Positions 50,851 through 58,172 of a stretch of 64,000 nucleotides of DNA are shown in pieces. The stretch's first letter is position 1. Each line of letters opens with the position of its first letter. The stretch is from positions 62,001 through 126,000 of the forward strand of contig JAJEGF010000004.1 of NCBI GenBank assembly GCA_022820025.1. The letters are read 5' to 3'. Source of the DNA: Chloroflexota bacterium. GTDB lineage: Bacteria > Chloroflexota > UBA11872. Position numbers and translations under genes: made by a program. A model generated the notes under the pieces. That model searched no databases. It was given only the letters and a program-made list of their open reading frames with translations, and was not told the origin of the DNA.

Positions 50851-52872
50851 TTAGATGGTTGGGGATGGTCTGCCAGTTACGAGAATGTCGTTAATTTGAA
50901 TTCCGGGAGTAACTTCATAGTAATCCGGGTCAATGCAACCGATGCCTATGGAAATGTCATGCTGGTAGGGATACCCAGTATCCTGATGCACGGTGTTTCC
51001 ATTGATGAAAAGTGCAACCGCGCCGCCGTTGTAGACAAACTTAACGTCGAACTCTGCTCCCCTCTTGAGATCGCCATGAATCTCGTCTCTGAAAATATTG
51101 GGGTTATACAGATGATCTCTTTGCCATCGCAATGTCGAATACGATTCATAGTCATAGTATTCCCCGAGGATGATCAGGTCGTTTCTGAATACCGAGTTGT
51201 GAAAGGCGTCTCCGAATTCGATAAGGGCTGCCGAGTATGTGCTGTCGTTCAACCGCACTTTCGCCGAAAGCTCGATTTCCCGGCCCTGGACTCGAAAGGC
51301 GAGCGGCCAGTCCCAGACGCCACGCTCGGTCGCTCCCGACGGACACGCCAGGGAATCAACCTGGGCCAGGACGGTTCGTTCGTAGCTCTGCTGCGGCGGA
51401 CGGGTGGGCGTTTGACCGCGGTCGAGGTCGGCGATCCAGGCCGAGATTCGGGGCTGAATCTCCATTGCGGGAACGAAGGCCTCCGCACTTGGGCGCTCGG
51501 GCGTGCCGCCGGCGATCATTCCCGCGAGCTGGCCGGATCTGAGGGCGGCGGGACCGCCGCTGTTGCCTACATCGATTGGCGGCCGGAAGTCGGAGCGCTG
51601 GTGCGAGGCTACATGGGTATACGAACGAAGCTCGGCGGTGGGCCAGGGCTGGCAGGCGGTGGCGCGTCCATTGAGGATGGAAGTGCTGCGGTAGCCGTGG
51701 GTCACGAGGTCGTCGCCCACGGACGCGCTGCCGGCGTCGTCCCAAACCACCGGAATATGGCCATCGCCATCGATCTTGATCAGGGCCAGATCGAACGCGA
51801 CGTCGCCGGCGACGAGGTGCGCCGGCGCTGAGTACCCGCGGGGGCTCTCGACGGTGATGGTTTGCGCGTCTGACGCCAGGGTCCAGGTGGTGAGGGCGTA
51901 GCCGTCGTCGGTGACGAAGAAGCCGGAGCCGCAGGCCCGGTCGGTCTGCACGCGGAGCAGGGACAGTTCAAGAAACTCCGCCACGGCCTCCACCGTGGAT
52001 CCCTCGGGGCCGCGGCGAGCCAGGCCGAGATTGAGTTGGTCGCCGACGGCCAGGGGCGCTTCGGGGCCGAAGGCCAGGTACAGCTGCCAGGTACGGCGGG
52101 GATAGCGGTGGTCGCGGAGGGTGTCGCCGAGGAGGCTGAGTTTGACGGGAGATTCAGGGGACTCGGGGTGGTATTCGAGGACGGCGGATTGAAAGTACTG
52201 GCGGATGCGGCCATCAACCGGGCGGCCGGGCGTGTGCAATTCGGCCTGGGGATGGTCGTCCCGGCGAGCGTCGGTCTTGGGGAAGCCGAAGGAGGTGATG
52301 CCGCCAAGGCGGTGGAAGAAGTCGGCGAATCCTATGTGGACACCCTCCACGGAGGAATTGGCAACCTTGTGGCCCCAGGGGCCGAATTCTTCCCCGGGGC
52401 TGGGGTTGGTGAGGTGGAGCTCGACGCCGAGGTCGATGGAGCCGCCGAGCCCGCCGCCCAGGTAGTCCCAGGCGAGGCGGCGCTGAAAGCTGTGCGCACC
52501 GCCGCCGGGGGGCGGCTGCCAGTCGACGACGCCGCGCTGGTAGTACTGGGTGAGGGTGCCGGGCGATTCCTCGAACACGGCGGACGTGGGGTAGCCCCAG
52601 CGTTCGATGCCGCCGGTGTGGGTGAAGTTCTCGAGGAAGTTGGCCTCGAAGGGCTGTCCGTCGGCGAATTCGCCGGCGACGTTGACGCTGTTGTGTTCCA
52701 GGGGTTCGAAGAAACGGGTTGCGGTGATTCCGGCGGAGAGGAAGCCGGAGTTTGCGGCGCGGATACCGGAGGGCGTGAATATGGCGAATGCCGTAAGGGC
52801 GAGCAGGGACGCGATGAGACAGGTTCGTGCGCAGGGAGCCGGAAAGGAGAAGCGGTCGGACGGAATCGTCAC
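50851..52872 (-). CDS. Secreted trypsin-like protein missing the catalytic His
   Basis: A 673-aa exported protein with a signal peptide (residues about 17-40). Residues 45-260 hold wall-type repeats with GGIERWGYPTSAVFE, TQYYQRGVVDW, GGITSFGFPKT and IRQYFQSAVLEYHPE. Residues about 305-480 match an S1C serine protease domain: CGSGFFVTDDGYALTT, Asp361 in VAFDLALIKID and Ser438 in DVGNSGGPAAL. The T-N-x-H-V segment that should supply His reads TTWTLA, so the triad is incomplete. Residues about 500-673 form a beta-rich domain (YNPNIFRDEIHGDL, ALFINGNTVHQDTGYP) resembling a concanavalin-like sandwich. Probably a binding protein on the cell surface. Confidence 0.7.
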   Translation of the reverse strand: MTIPSDRFSFPAPCARTCLIASLLALTAFAIFTPSGIRAANSGFLSAGITATRFFEPLEHNSVNVAGEFADGQPFEANFLENFTHTGGIERWGYPTSAVFEESPGTLTQYYQRGVVDWQPPPGGGAHSFQRRLAWDYLGGGLGGSIDLGVELHLTNPSPGEEFGPWGHKVANSSVEGVHIGFADFFHRLGGITSFGFPKTDARRDDHPQAELHTPGRPVDGRIRQYFQSAVLEYHPESPESPVKLSLLGDTLRDHRYPRRTWQLYLAFGPEAPLAVGDQLNLGLARRGPEGSTVEAVAEFLELSLLRVQTDRACGSGFFVTDDGYALTTWTLASDAQTITVESPRGYSAPAHLVAGDVAFDLALIKIDGDGHIPVVWDDAGSASVGDDLVTHGYRSTSILNGRATACQPWPTAELRSYTHVASHQRSDFRPPIDVGNSGGPAALRSGQLAGMIAGGTPERPSAEAFVPAMEIQPRISAWIADLDRGQTPTRPPQQSYERTVLAQVDSLACPSGATERGVWDWPLAFRVQGREIELSAKVRLNDSTYSAALIEFGDAFHNSVFRNDLIILGEYYDYESYSTLRWQRDHLYNPNIFRDEIHGDLKRGAEFDVKFVYNGGAVALFINGNTVHQDTGYPYQHDISIGIGCIDPDYYEVTPGIQINDILVTGRPSPTI

Positions 52873-52974
52873 TGCGGCCTTGCCCTGCCGGCGTCGTGGT
52901 TCAACGTACCAGTTTGGAGACTCGAACTAGTAGCCGGCGGGTGGCTGACGCTGAGCGCGTAGCCGTGGAGATGG

Positions 52975-52993
52975 TGACTATAGTCATGACTAT
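52975..52993. promoter_or_regulatory. Overlapping palindromes, candidate toxin-antitoxin operator
   Basis: tgactatagtcatgactat contains two overlapping perfect palindromes, TGACTATAGTCA and ATAGTCATGACTAT. It lies 78 nt before the first Phd-type antitoxin start. Phd/YefM antitoxins repress their operons by binding palindromes, so an operator is plausible; it is not repeated before the other two antitoxins. Confidence 0.45.
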
Positions 52994-53071
52994 GGGATGA
53001 TGGGGGTGCTCAGGGCGGGCGGGAACGTGGGCATGGGTTTGGATGCAGGCGGTGGATCGGGGGTAAGGACG

Positions 53072-53314
53072 ATGAAGGCTTCGGAGTTCAAGGCGAAATG
53101 CCTGAAGTTGATGGATGAGGTGGCGGAGACGGGGGAGGAGATTGTGATTACGAAGCGGGGGCAGCCGGTCTCGAAGCTGGTGCCCTGCCGCGCGACCTGG
53201 AAGCAGTGGTTTGGGCGGGACCGAGACATCATCCGGTTGCACGGGGATATCGATGCACCAGACGACACGGAATGGGACGCAGAGACGGGCAAGAACTGGG
53301 TTGAGCCGCTTTGA
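53072..53314 (+). CDS. Phd/YefM-type antitoxin 1
   Basis: An 80-aa antitoxin from ATG 53072 (MKASEFKAKCLKLMDEV); the frame upstream is not conserved. The Phd fold is recognised by the A-x-E-F-K-A-K-C-L start, then E-E-I-V-I-T-K-R-G-Q-P-V and the acidic, extended C-terminus that wraps the toxin. Its TGA overlaps the toxin TTG by 3 nt (TTGA). First of three related antitoxins. Confidence 0.88.
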   Translation: MKASEFKAKCLKLMDEVAETGEEIVITKRGQPVSKLVPCRATWKQWFGRDRDIIRLHGDIDAPDDTEWDAETGKNWVEPL

Positions 53315-53709
53315 TTCTGCTGGACACCCAGGTGTTGCTCTGGATACGCCGTGGTGACTCCCAACTCGGTGAGCGAAGCCGGCGGCAGATCGAGTTCGCC
53401 TTGCGTGACCGTGAAGCGACCGTATCCGCGTTTACGTTCTGGGAAGTCGCGATGCTGCACGAGAAGGGCCGGATGGACTTGCTGAGCGACGTTGGGTCCT
53501 GGCGCCGGGAGCTCTTGGGTGACGGACTGTTCGAGATCACGGTGAGTGGCGCTATCGGGATTCGCGCGAATCAGCTTGTCGACTTTCACGGCGACCCAGC
53601 GGACCGAATCATCGTGGCGACGGCGCTGCAGGGGCACCGGCTGATTACGTCAGATCAGGGAATCCTGGACTGGTCCGGGGCTCTGGATCGAATGGATGCG
53701 CGGACGTGA
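53311..53709 (+). CDS. PIN-domain toxin (VapC-like)
   Basis: A 132-aa PIN-domain nuclease starting at TTG 53311. Acidic active-site residues: Asp5 in ILLDTQVLLW, Glu in TFWEVAML (about 45), Asp in GDPADRIIVATA (about 98) and Asp in LITSDQGIL (about 115). It cleaves RNA when freed from the antitoxin. It is the only complete toxin among three antitoxin units here. Confidence 0.9.
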   Translation: MILLDTQVLLWIRRGDSQLGERSRRQIEFALRDREATVSAFTFWEVAMLHEKGRMDLLSDVGSWRRELLGDGLFEITVSGAIGIRANQLVDFHGDPADRIIVATALQGHRLITSDQGILDWSGALDRMDART

Positions 53710-53845
53710 CGGCGGGGGGCGCCAGCGTTTGCGGAGTGCGCGGAGCTATGGGAGGGCTTGGGTTTGGGCGGTAGTGGATGTGGGGCCTTGACGTTGACTG
53801 CGGAGGTGCAATGCGTGTGGTCAGCGGGCTCCCGGGGAGTTTGAC

Positions 53846-54127
53846 GTGTCGACTGAGGTGCAGAGCGAGATAGGCGAATGGACGATGTCGGCGACGGAGC
53901 TCAGGGCGAAGTGTTTGGGGTTGATTGATGAGGTGGCGGAGACGGGAAGGGAGATTGTGATTACGAAGCGCGGGAAGCCAGTGGCTCGGCTGGTGCCCTA
54001 TCGGCGGAAACCAAAGAGTCTGTTTGGCATGGGCCGGGGGCGGATTGAGATTCTGGGCGACATCGTGTCGCCGATGCCGGCGGAGTGGTACACGGATCCG
54101 GACGACAGCGATCCGCTGCTTCCGTGA
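53846..54127 (+). CDS. Phd/YefM-type antitoxin 2 (toxin lost)
   Basis: A 93-aa protein from GTG 53846. Core L-R-A-K-C-L-G-L-I-D-E-V and E-I-V-I-T-K-R-G-K-P-V closely match antitoxin 3 and, less so, antitoxin 1. Immediately after its stop lies a toxin stub (54124-54165), so the partner has been lost. An extra N-terminal S-T-E/D-x-Q-x-x-x-G-E-W-T-M-S-A-T segment is shared with antitoxin 3. Confidence 0.85.
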   Translation: MSTEVQSEIGEWTMSATELRAKCLGLIDEVAETGREIVITKRGKPVARLVPYRRKPKSLFGMGRGRIEILGDIVSPMPAEWYTDPDDSDPLLP

Positions 54128-54253
54128 CTCTGCTCAACAGGCACGTTCTGGTGTTGCTGCGGTTCGGGTGGGCTTTGGCTTTAGGCGGTCGTGGATGGGG
54201 CTTGACGGTGGGCGTGGCGATGCGTTTCGCGTGGTCGGCAGGCCCTGGAGGGG
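54124..54253 (+). pseudogene. Remnant of a PIN toxin N-terminus and linker
   Basis: GTG ACT CTG CTC ... reads TLLNRHVLVLLRFG, matching ILLDTQVLLWIRRG of the intact toxin; the active-site Asp is Asn. The homology ends after about 14 codons. The following linker resembles that at 53730-53845 (a tggcttt/tgggttt-aggcggt-gtggatg block), indicating a tandem duplication of the unit. Confidence 0.65.
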
Positions 54254-54541
54254 TTGGACGTGTCGACTGATGGGCAGACGGTGACGGGTGAATGGACGAT
54301 GTCGGCGACGGAGTTCAGGGCGAAGTGTTTGGGGTTGATTGACGAGGTGGCGGAGACGGGAAGGGAGATTGTGATTACGAAGCGGGGGAAACCGGTGGCG
54401 CGGTTGGTGCCGTTTCGGCGGAGGCGGGGTGCGCCGTTTGGTCTGTATCGGGAGCAGATTCGGATTCACGGAGATATTGGGGCACCGATTGATGTGGAGT
54501 GGGACGCGGAGGTGAACCCGGACCGGGTCTTAGATTCCTGA
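54254..54541 (+). CDS. Phd/YefM-type antitoxin 3 (toxin lost)
   Basis: A 95-aa protein nearly identical to antitoxin 2 through its core (F-R-A-K-C-L-G-L-I-D-E-V-A-E-T-G-R-E-I-V-I-T), then diverging at the C-terminus (Y-R-E-Q-I-R-I-H-G-D-I-G-A-P). After it, a 24-codon frame starting ATG 54541 (MPIDSNCLVSRW) faintly recalls a PIN start, but this is weak. Start codon assumed at 54254. Confidence 0.83.
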   Translation: MDVSTDGQTVTGEWTMSATEFRAKCLGLIDEVAETGREIVITKRGKPVARLVPFRRRRGAPFGLYREQIRIHGDIGAPIDVEWDAEVNPDRVLDS

Positions 54542-54793
54542 TGCCGATAGACTCGAATTGCTTAGTTTCTCGATGGATCGTTCTAAGAGGGGCGGTATAC
54601 AAAGTGTCACTGTGATTGTCGAGCAGCGGGAGATGGGCAACCGGCATTTTTCTCTGATTGGTCTGGCCACCTGGCAGCCGGTGTTAATCTCCAATGCGTG
54701 GCACGCCTACATTCGTAAGGTACCTATAGATAACGATTCCTCGGAAGAGAACGGAAACTGGTGAACCACGGCCAAGAAGTGGATGACCTTGGC

Positions 54794-56338
54794 CTATTGG
54801 ATTTCTAGATCGCTCATGTCAAGATCCTCTACAGACCTCGGATAGTTAATGACTGGTTGACTGGCTCGCATGACATGGAGTATTTGCCGCTCTATTTTTG
54901 ATAATTGTTCCTCCGAGTAACTTCCGGCCTTGGCCTCTTTCTCCCGCTTGTCACTGAGGACATTTGCTAGCCTTTTCCCCCACTCATTGCCCTTGCTCAA
55001 CCTGAACGTCTCATGGCTTTGGCGGGCGACGTCATTGAATGCTTTCTCGAATCCCAATCCCTTTTCATGAATTCGCTTCTCCAAATCTTGAGAAAACTGT
55101 GTCTGGTCGCTTGACACGGGGCACTTCTCATCTTCAGACCAATCAATAGACACTTCTACAAGTTGTCTCATCGTAAAGTTCTGTATCTCAAAGTCAGGGG
55201 AATTTATAGTGAAACGCAGACTGATCAGCTGTCTATTGAGCAGCGCTCGCAAGCGATCCCTTACAGATTGGGATTCATCGAATGTCACGGTTGTGAATTG
55301 CTGTTCTCGCTTAGCACTTTCTAACTCTCCGTCTAACACAGCCTGCTGCTTCTTGAATGCTCCGTCGCCGGCAGCATTGCGTAGATCAACATAGCTGTCC
55401 AGATCGATCCCAAGTCGAAACGCATATTGACGGATGAATCCTTCTTCCGTGTCGCCTTCGATGAGCCATAGCACTCGCAGTCCTGGATCTAGTCCATGTT
55501 GGCGCACCACAGGGCGAAGGAAATCGGGGTTGCCGAACTCGGGACGTGCCCTGTAGAGGCGTTCTACCCAATTAGGATCCGGAGCTCCCCTAGGATCCCA
55601 TTCCTTGTGCACAGCTTCCTGGCCAATGTCTTCAAGGAAGAGGCGCATGACTTCGGCGATCTCGTAAAGATCGCAGGCAAGGCGTAAGCTTCCTCGTAGA
55701 CGGTCGCGGCGATCGAAAGGCATTGACCGCAGGAGCAGATACAGATCCGAAGCGGGATCGTTCAACTCAGTATCGAGCAAGAGGCGGTGTCTACAATCCG
55801 CAATTGTCTCGGCAGTGAGACCATGGTCGCGGATGAGTCCCTTAACGTCAGTTTCGTGTCGCCAATGGTTCCACGCTGCTAGGTCCGTATTTGTCAAGCG
55901 GAGCATGCCCGGACGTGGTCTTCGAACCAACGGCAAGTAGTATGACTCGAGCCAGAGAAGTAGCGGCAAGAGTCTGCTATGGAATAGCTTTAAGATGTCG
56001 CGCGAACTGAATCCGATAATGCGAGAGACATTACGATTCCAGTTTAACGGCCCGATGGATCTGAGTTGCTCTTTGTTGAGGCCAACATGGCCGTACAGTG
56101 ATACAAGGTTTAGGCTGAATAGACGTAAGAATTCAGCGATTGGCCAAATCTGAAACGGATGGAACTGATTTGGCTGTGTAGCCAACGGTTGGACTATATC
56201 GTCCTTTACCAATCGGTCAACACCAGTGGCTGTGATTCTCAGATCACGCCGTGCCAGGAAAGTTGCGAATGAAGTCGCGGTCATAAGCGTGAGCTGAGGA
56301 AACGGTCGGTTGGCGACTGCGGCTTCAAGGAGTGTCAT
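54794..56338 (-). CDS. AT-rich protein with TOPRIM-like domain
   Basis: A 514-aa protein on an AT-rich stretch, unlike its surroundings. The N-terminal part (about 25-75, ITATGVDRLVKDDIVQPLA ... FHPFQIWPIAEFLRL) looks like a helix-turn-helix-type region. Residues about 285-380 resemble a TOPRIM fold of OLD-type nucleases: VLWLIEGDTEEGFI supplies the Glu, and FTTVTFDESQSV an acidic D-E pair. No ATPase partner is adjacent. The C-terminal 100 residues are charged. It is probably a transferred nuclease-like or defence gene; the catalytic call is tentative. Confidence 0.45.
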   Translation of the reverse strand: MTLLEAAVANRPFPQLTLMTATSFATFLARRDLRITATGVDRLVKDDIVQPLATQPNQFHPFQIWPIAEFLRLFSLNLVSLYGHVGLNKEQLRSIGPLNWNRNVSRIIGFSSRDILKLFHSRLLPLLLWLESYYLPLVRRPRPGMLRLTNTDLAAWNHWRHETDVKGLIRDHGLTAETIADCRHRLLLDTELNDPASDLYLLLRSMPFDRRDRLRGSLRLACDLYEIAEVMRLFLEDIGQEAVHKEWDPRGAPDPNWVERLYRARPEFGNPDFLRPVVRQHGLDPGLRVLWLIEGDTEEGFIRQYAFRLGIDLDSYVDLRNAAGDGAFKKQQAVLDGELESAKREQQFTTVTFDESQSVRDRLRALLNRQLISLRFTINSPDFEIQNFTMRQLVEVSIDWSEDEKCPVSSDQTQFSQDLEKRIHEKGLGFEKAFNDVARQSHETFRLSKGNEWGKRLANVLSDKREKEAKAGSYSEEQLSKIERQILHVMRASQPVINYPRSVEDLDMSDLEIQ

Positions 56339-56816
56339 TTGAGTTGGTGAAGGAATCCTAAGTCGCTATTTACAAGCGAGTTCTCTGCAGTTCTCATTTG
56401 TTCTGCGATTCGTGGACGAACCGAAACTGAGTCGGCGAACGTATGGTGGGACAGATGAACTTCGGTAGGTATTCTAAGGGCAGTGCAGAAACCATCGGGC
56501 GCATAAGCCGGAGCGGAGAACAAGGCCAATTCTGCCAGTTTACCCAAGTGACGAAGTTCTCTCTAGATCGGTGTCCTTGTGCGATTCTCAGAAGTGCGCT
56601 GTGCGTGATTCGGACAATTGGGTTTGAAGTTGAAGGGCGATGATTATTCATTGTGGGAAAGAGTTGAATCTGGCAGCTCTTGGAAGGGCAACGAAGTTGT
56701 CTGGAAAGGGCATGACGATCGTGCTGGGGAAGCAATGGCGGCGCTTGTTGCTGATGCTGCCATTGCCGATCGTCTCAACGTTAGTAATGCGAGAAGAGGA
56801 TTAGACAACTAGTGCG
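56339..56816. other. AT-rich spacer without convincing gene
   Basis: Contains a possible 64-codon ORF from TTG 56618 (MGLKLKGDDYSLWERVE, plus strand) with no ribosome binding site. No repeat or RNA gene was seen. The spacer has the same low GC as the adjacent TOPRIM-like gene. Confidence 0.4.
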
Positions 56817-57815
56817 TTAGAGATTCACGGGTTCGGTTTGGCCGGAGAGAGTGGATTGGAGGAGGGCGTCGAGGGCGCCGATGATCTGGAGGTTTTGGGG
56901 GCCGCTGGTTTCGGGTTCGGGGCCGCCGTTGATCCAGGTGCCCCAGCTCTTCATAACAATGACGTCGAGGGGCGGGCGTTCGGGGCCACCGTCGATGGGG
57001 ACGCTCTCAAGTTCGCCGGAGCCGGCGAGGATTTCTTCGACGCCGCCGAAGCCGCGGGTGTTGCGGTAGACGAGGGCGTCTTTGCTGCACTCGATGCGGA
57101 ATTCGTGGGCGCCCTGGCGGGAGTCGGACGTGGAGACCATGGCGACGCGGGCGCCGCTCTCGAACGTGAGTTCGGCGGTGGCCGTTGATTCGCGGCGCCA
57201 GGTGGTGGCGGGCGGGCGGAAGCTGTGGCCGGCGACTGCAACGATGGGCTGGCCCATCATGGAGATGACGGAGTCGATTTCGTGGACAGTCATTTGCCAG
57301 AGCTGGGAGTGCTCGGAGTCGGGGTATTCACCGCCGCGGGGTTTGTAGGTGACCATGTGGCCGACCTGGGGCTCGCCGTGGACGCGTTCGGCAATGAGCC
57401 GCCGCATGGTGCGCTGGCCGGGCATGTAGCGCCATTGCTGGTTGACGACGACTCTGAGGCCGGCTGCGTCGGCCTTGTCTTGCAGGGTTTTGGCGGCTGG
57501 CAGGGTGAGGGTGTAGGGCTTTTCGACAAGGACGTGTTTGCCGGCATCGAGGGCCTGGCCGACGAGGAGTTCGTGGGTGCGGGCCCAGGTGGCGACGACG
57601 ACGGCGTCGACATCACCCTGATCGAGGGTTTCTTGAAGGGAGTCTGAGGCGACGTCGCGGGAGAGACCGGCTTCGTCGATGCGTTGGTGGAGGAGGGGGA
57701 GGTTGAGGTCGACCCAGGCGACGAGTTGGAACATCTCGGGCAGGGCCTGGATGGCGTTGAGTTGGGCGCGGCCGCGGCCGGCGCCGACGATGGCGACTTT
57801 GATTGGGCTGGCCAT
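56817..57815 (-). CDS. Gfo/Idh/MocA family oxidoreductase
   Basis: A 332-aa oxidoreductase: VAIVGAGRGRAQLNAI (Rossmann loop), VVVATWARTHELLVGQAL, KHVLVEKPYTLTLPAA (E-K-P) and MTVHEIDSVISMMG with catalytic His/Asp. An aggga ribosome binding site precedes the ATG. Substrate unknown. Third such enzyme in the window. Confidence 0.87.
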   Translation of the reverse strand: MASPIKVAIVGAGRGRAQLNAIQALPEMFQLVAWVDLNLPLLHQRIDEAGLSRDVASDSLQETLDQGDVDAVVVATWARTHELLVGQALDAGKHVLVEKPYTLTLPAAKTLQDKADAAGLRVVVNQQWRYMPGQRTMRRLIAERVHGEPQVGHMVTYKPRGGEYPDSEHSQLWQMTVHEIDSVISMMGQPIVAVAGHSFRPPATTWRRESTATAELTFESGARVAMVSTSDSRQGAHEFRIECSKDALVYRNTRGFGGVEEILAGSGELESVPIDGGPERPPLDVIVMKSWGTWINGGPEPETSGPQNLQIIGALDALLQSTLSGQTEPVNL

Positions 57816-58160
57816 GCGTTTTCTCCCTACGCTGATCGTGGGGTCGGACGGTACTGGATCTGCCGGGGGGCATTCTCGCAGGTTGGCCGGGATGGTGTTG
57901 GCGGGGACTGAGTGCCCGGAAGATCCCTCGCCGAATGCCGGCGGGGGTGCCGGCGTCTACCTCTCCCCCACGAGAGGTTGAAGAGCGGCGGGTTTGCCGT
58001 GCAGCGCGTGACCACGGTGGTTGCCTGGGGGCGGGGACACTACCGGAAGGCTGTCTCTCTGAGGAACGGGGTGCGAAGGGAGTGACGGCACGAAGCGAGC
58101 GGGTAGGGGAGATGTGGCCTGGTGTGGAGTAGGCCGAGGCCGCGGGTTGGTGGCGGCGCG
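57816..58160. other. Spacer holding repeat copy C
   Basis: About 345 nt between divergent genes. It contains the minus-strand repeat C (57905-57985) and otherwise G-rich sequence with no convincing ORF. Confidence 0.45.
57905..57985 (-). repeat. Dispersed intergenic hairpin repeat, copy C
   Basis: Read on the minus strand it has cctctcgtgggggagagg, then ggcgagggatcttccgggca about 40 nt later, matching copies A and B in order and spacing. An extra GC-rich hairpin (gccggca...tgccggc) sits between. Confidence 0.55.
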
Positions 58161-58166
58161 TACGAT
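58161..58166 (+). promoter_or_regulatory. Putative -10 element, leaderless type
   Basis: TACGAT ends 6 nt before ATG 58173, the same spacing as at 34306 and 42461. Confidence 0.3.
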
Positions 58167-58172
58167 GGCGGC

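Noticed and set aside
53072-54541. CRISPR-like or direct-repeat array
   Set aside because: The repeats are coding (antitoxin genes) with diverged linkers, not short repeats with unique spacers.
54541-54615. Third PIN toxin remnant after antitoxin 3 (MPIDSNCLVSRW)
   Set aside because: Only about 10 residues loosely resemble a PIN start and the nucleotide match is poor; kept as a remark only.
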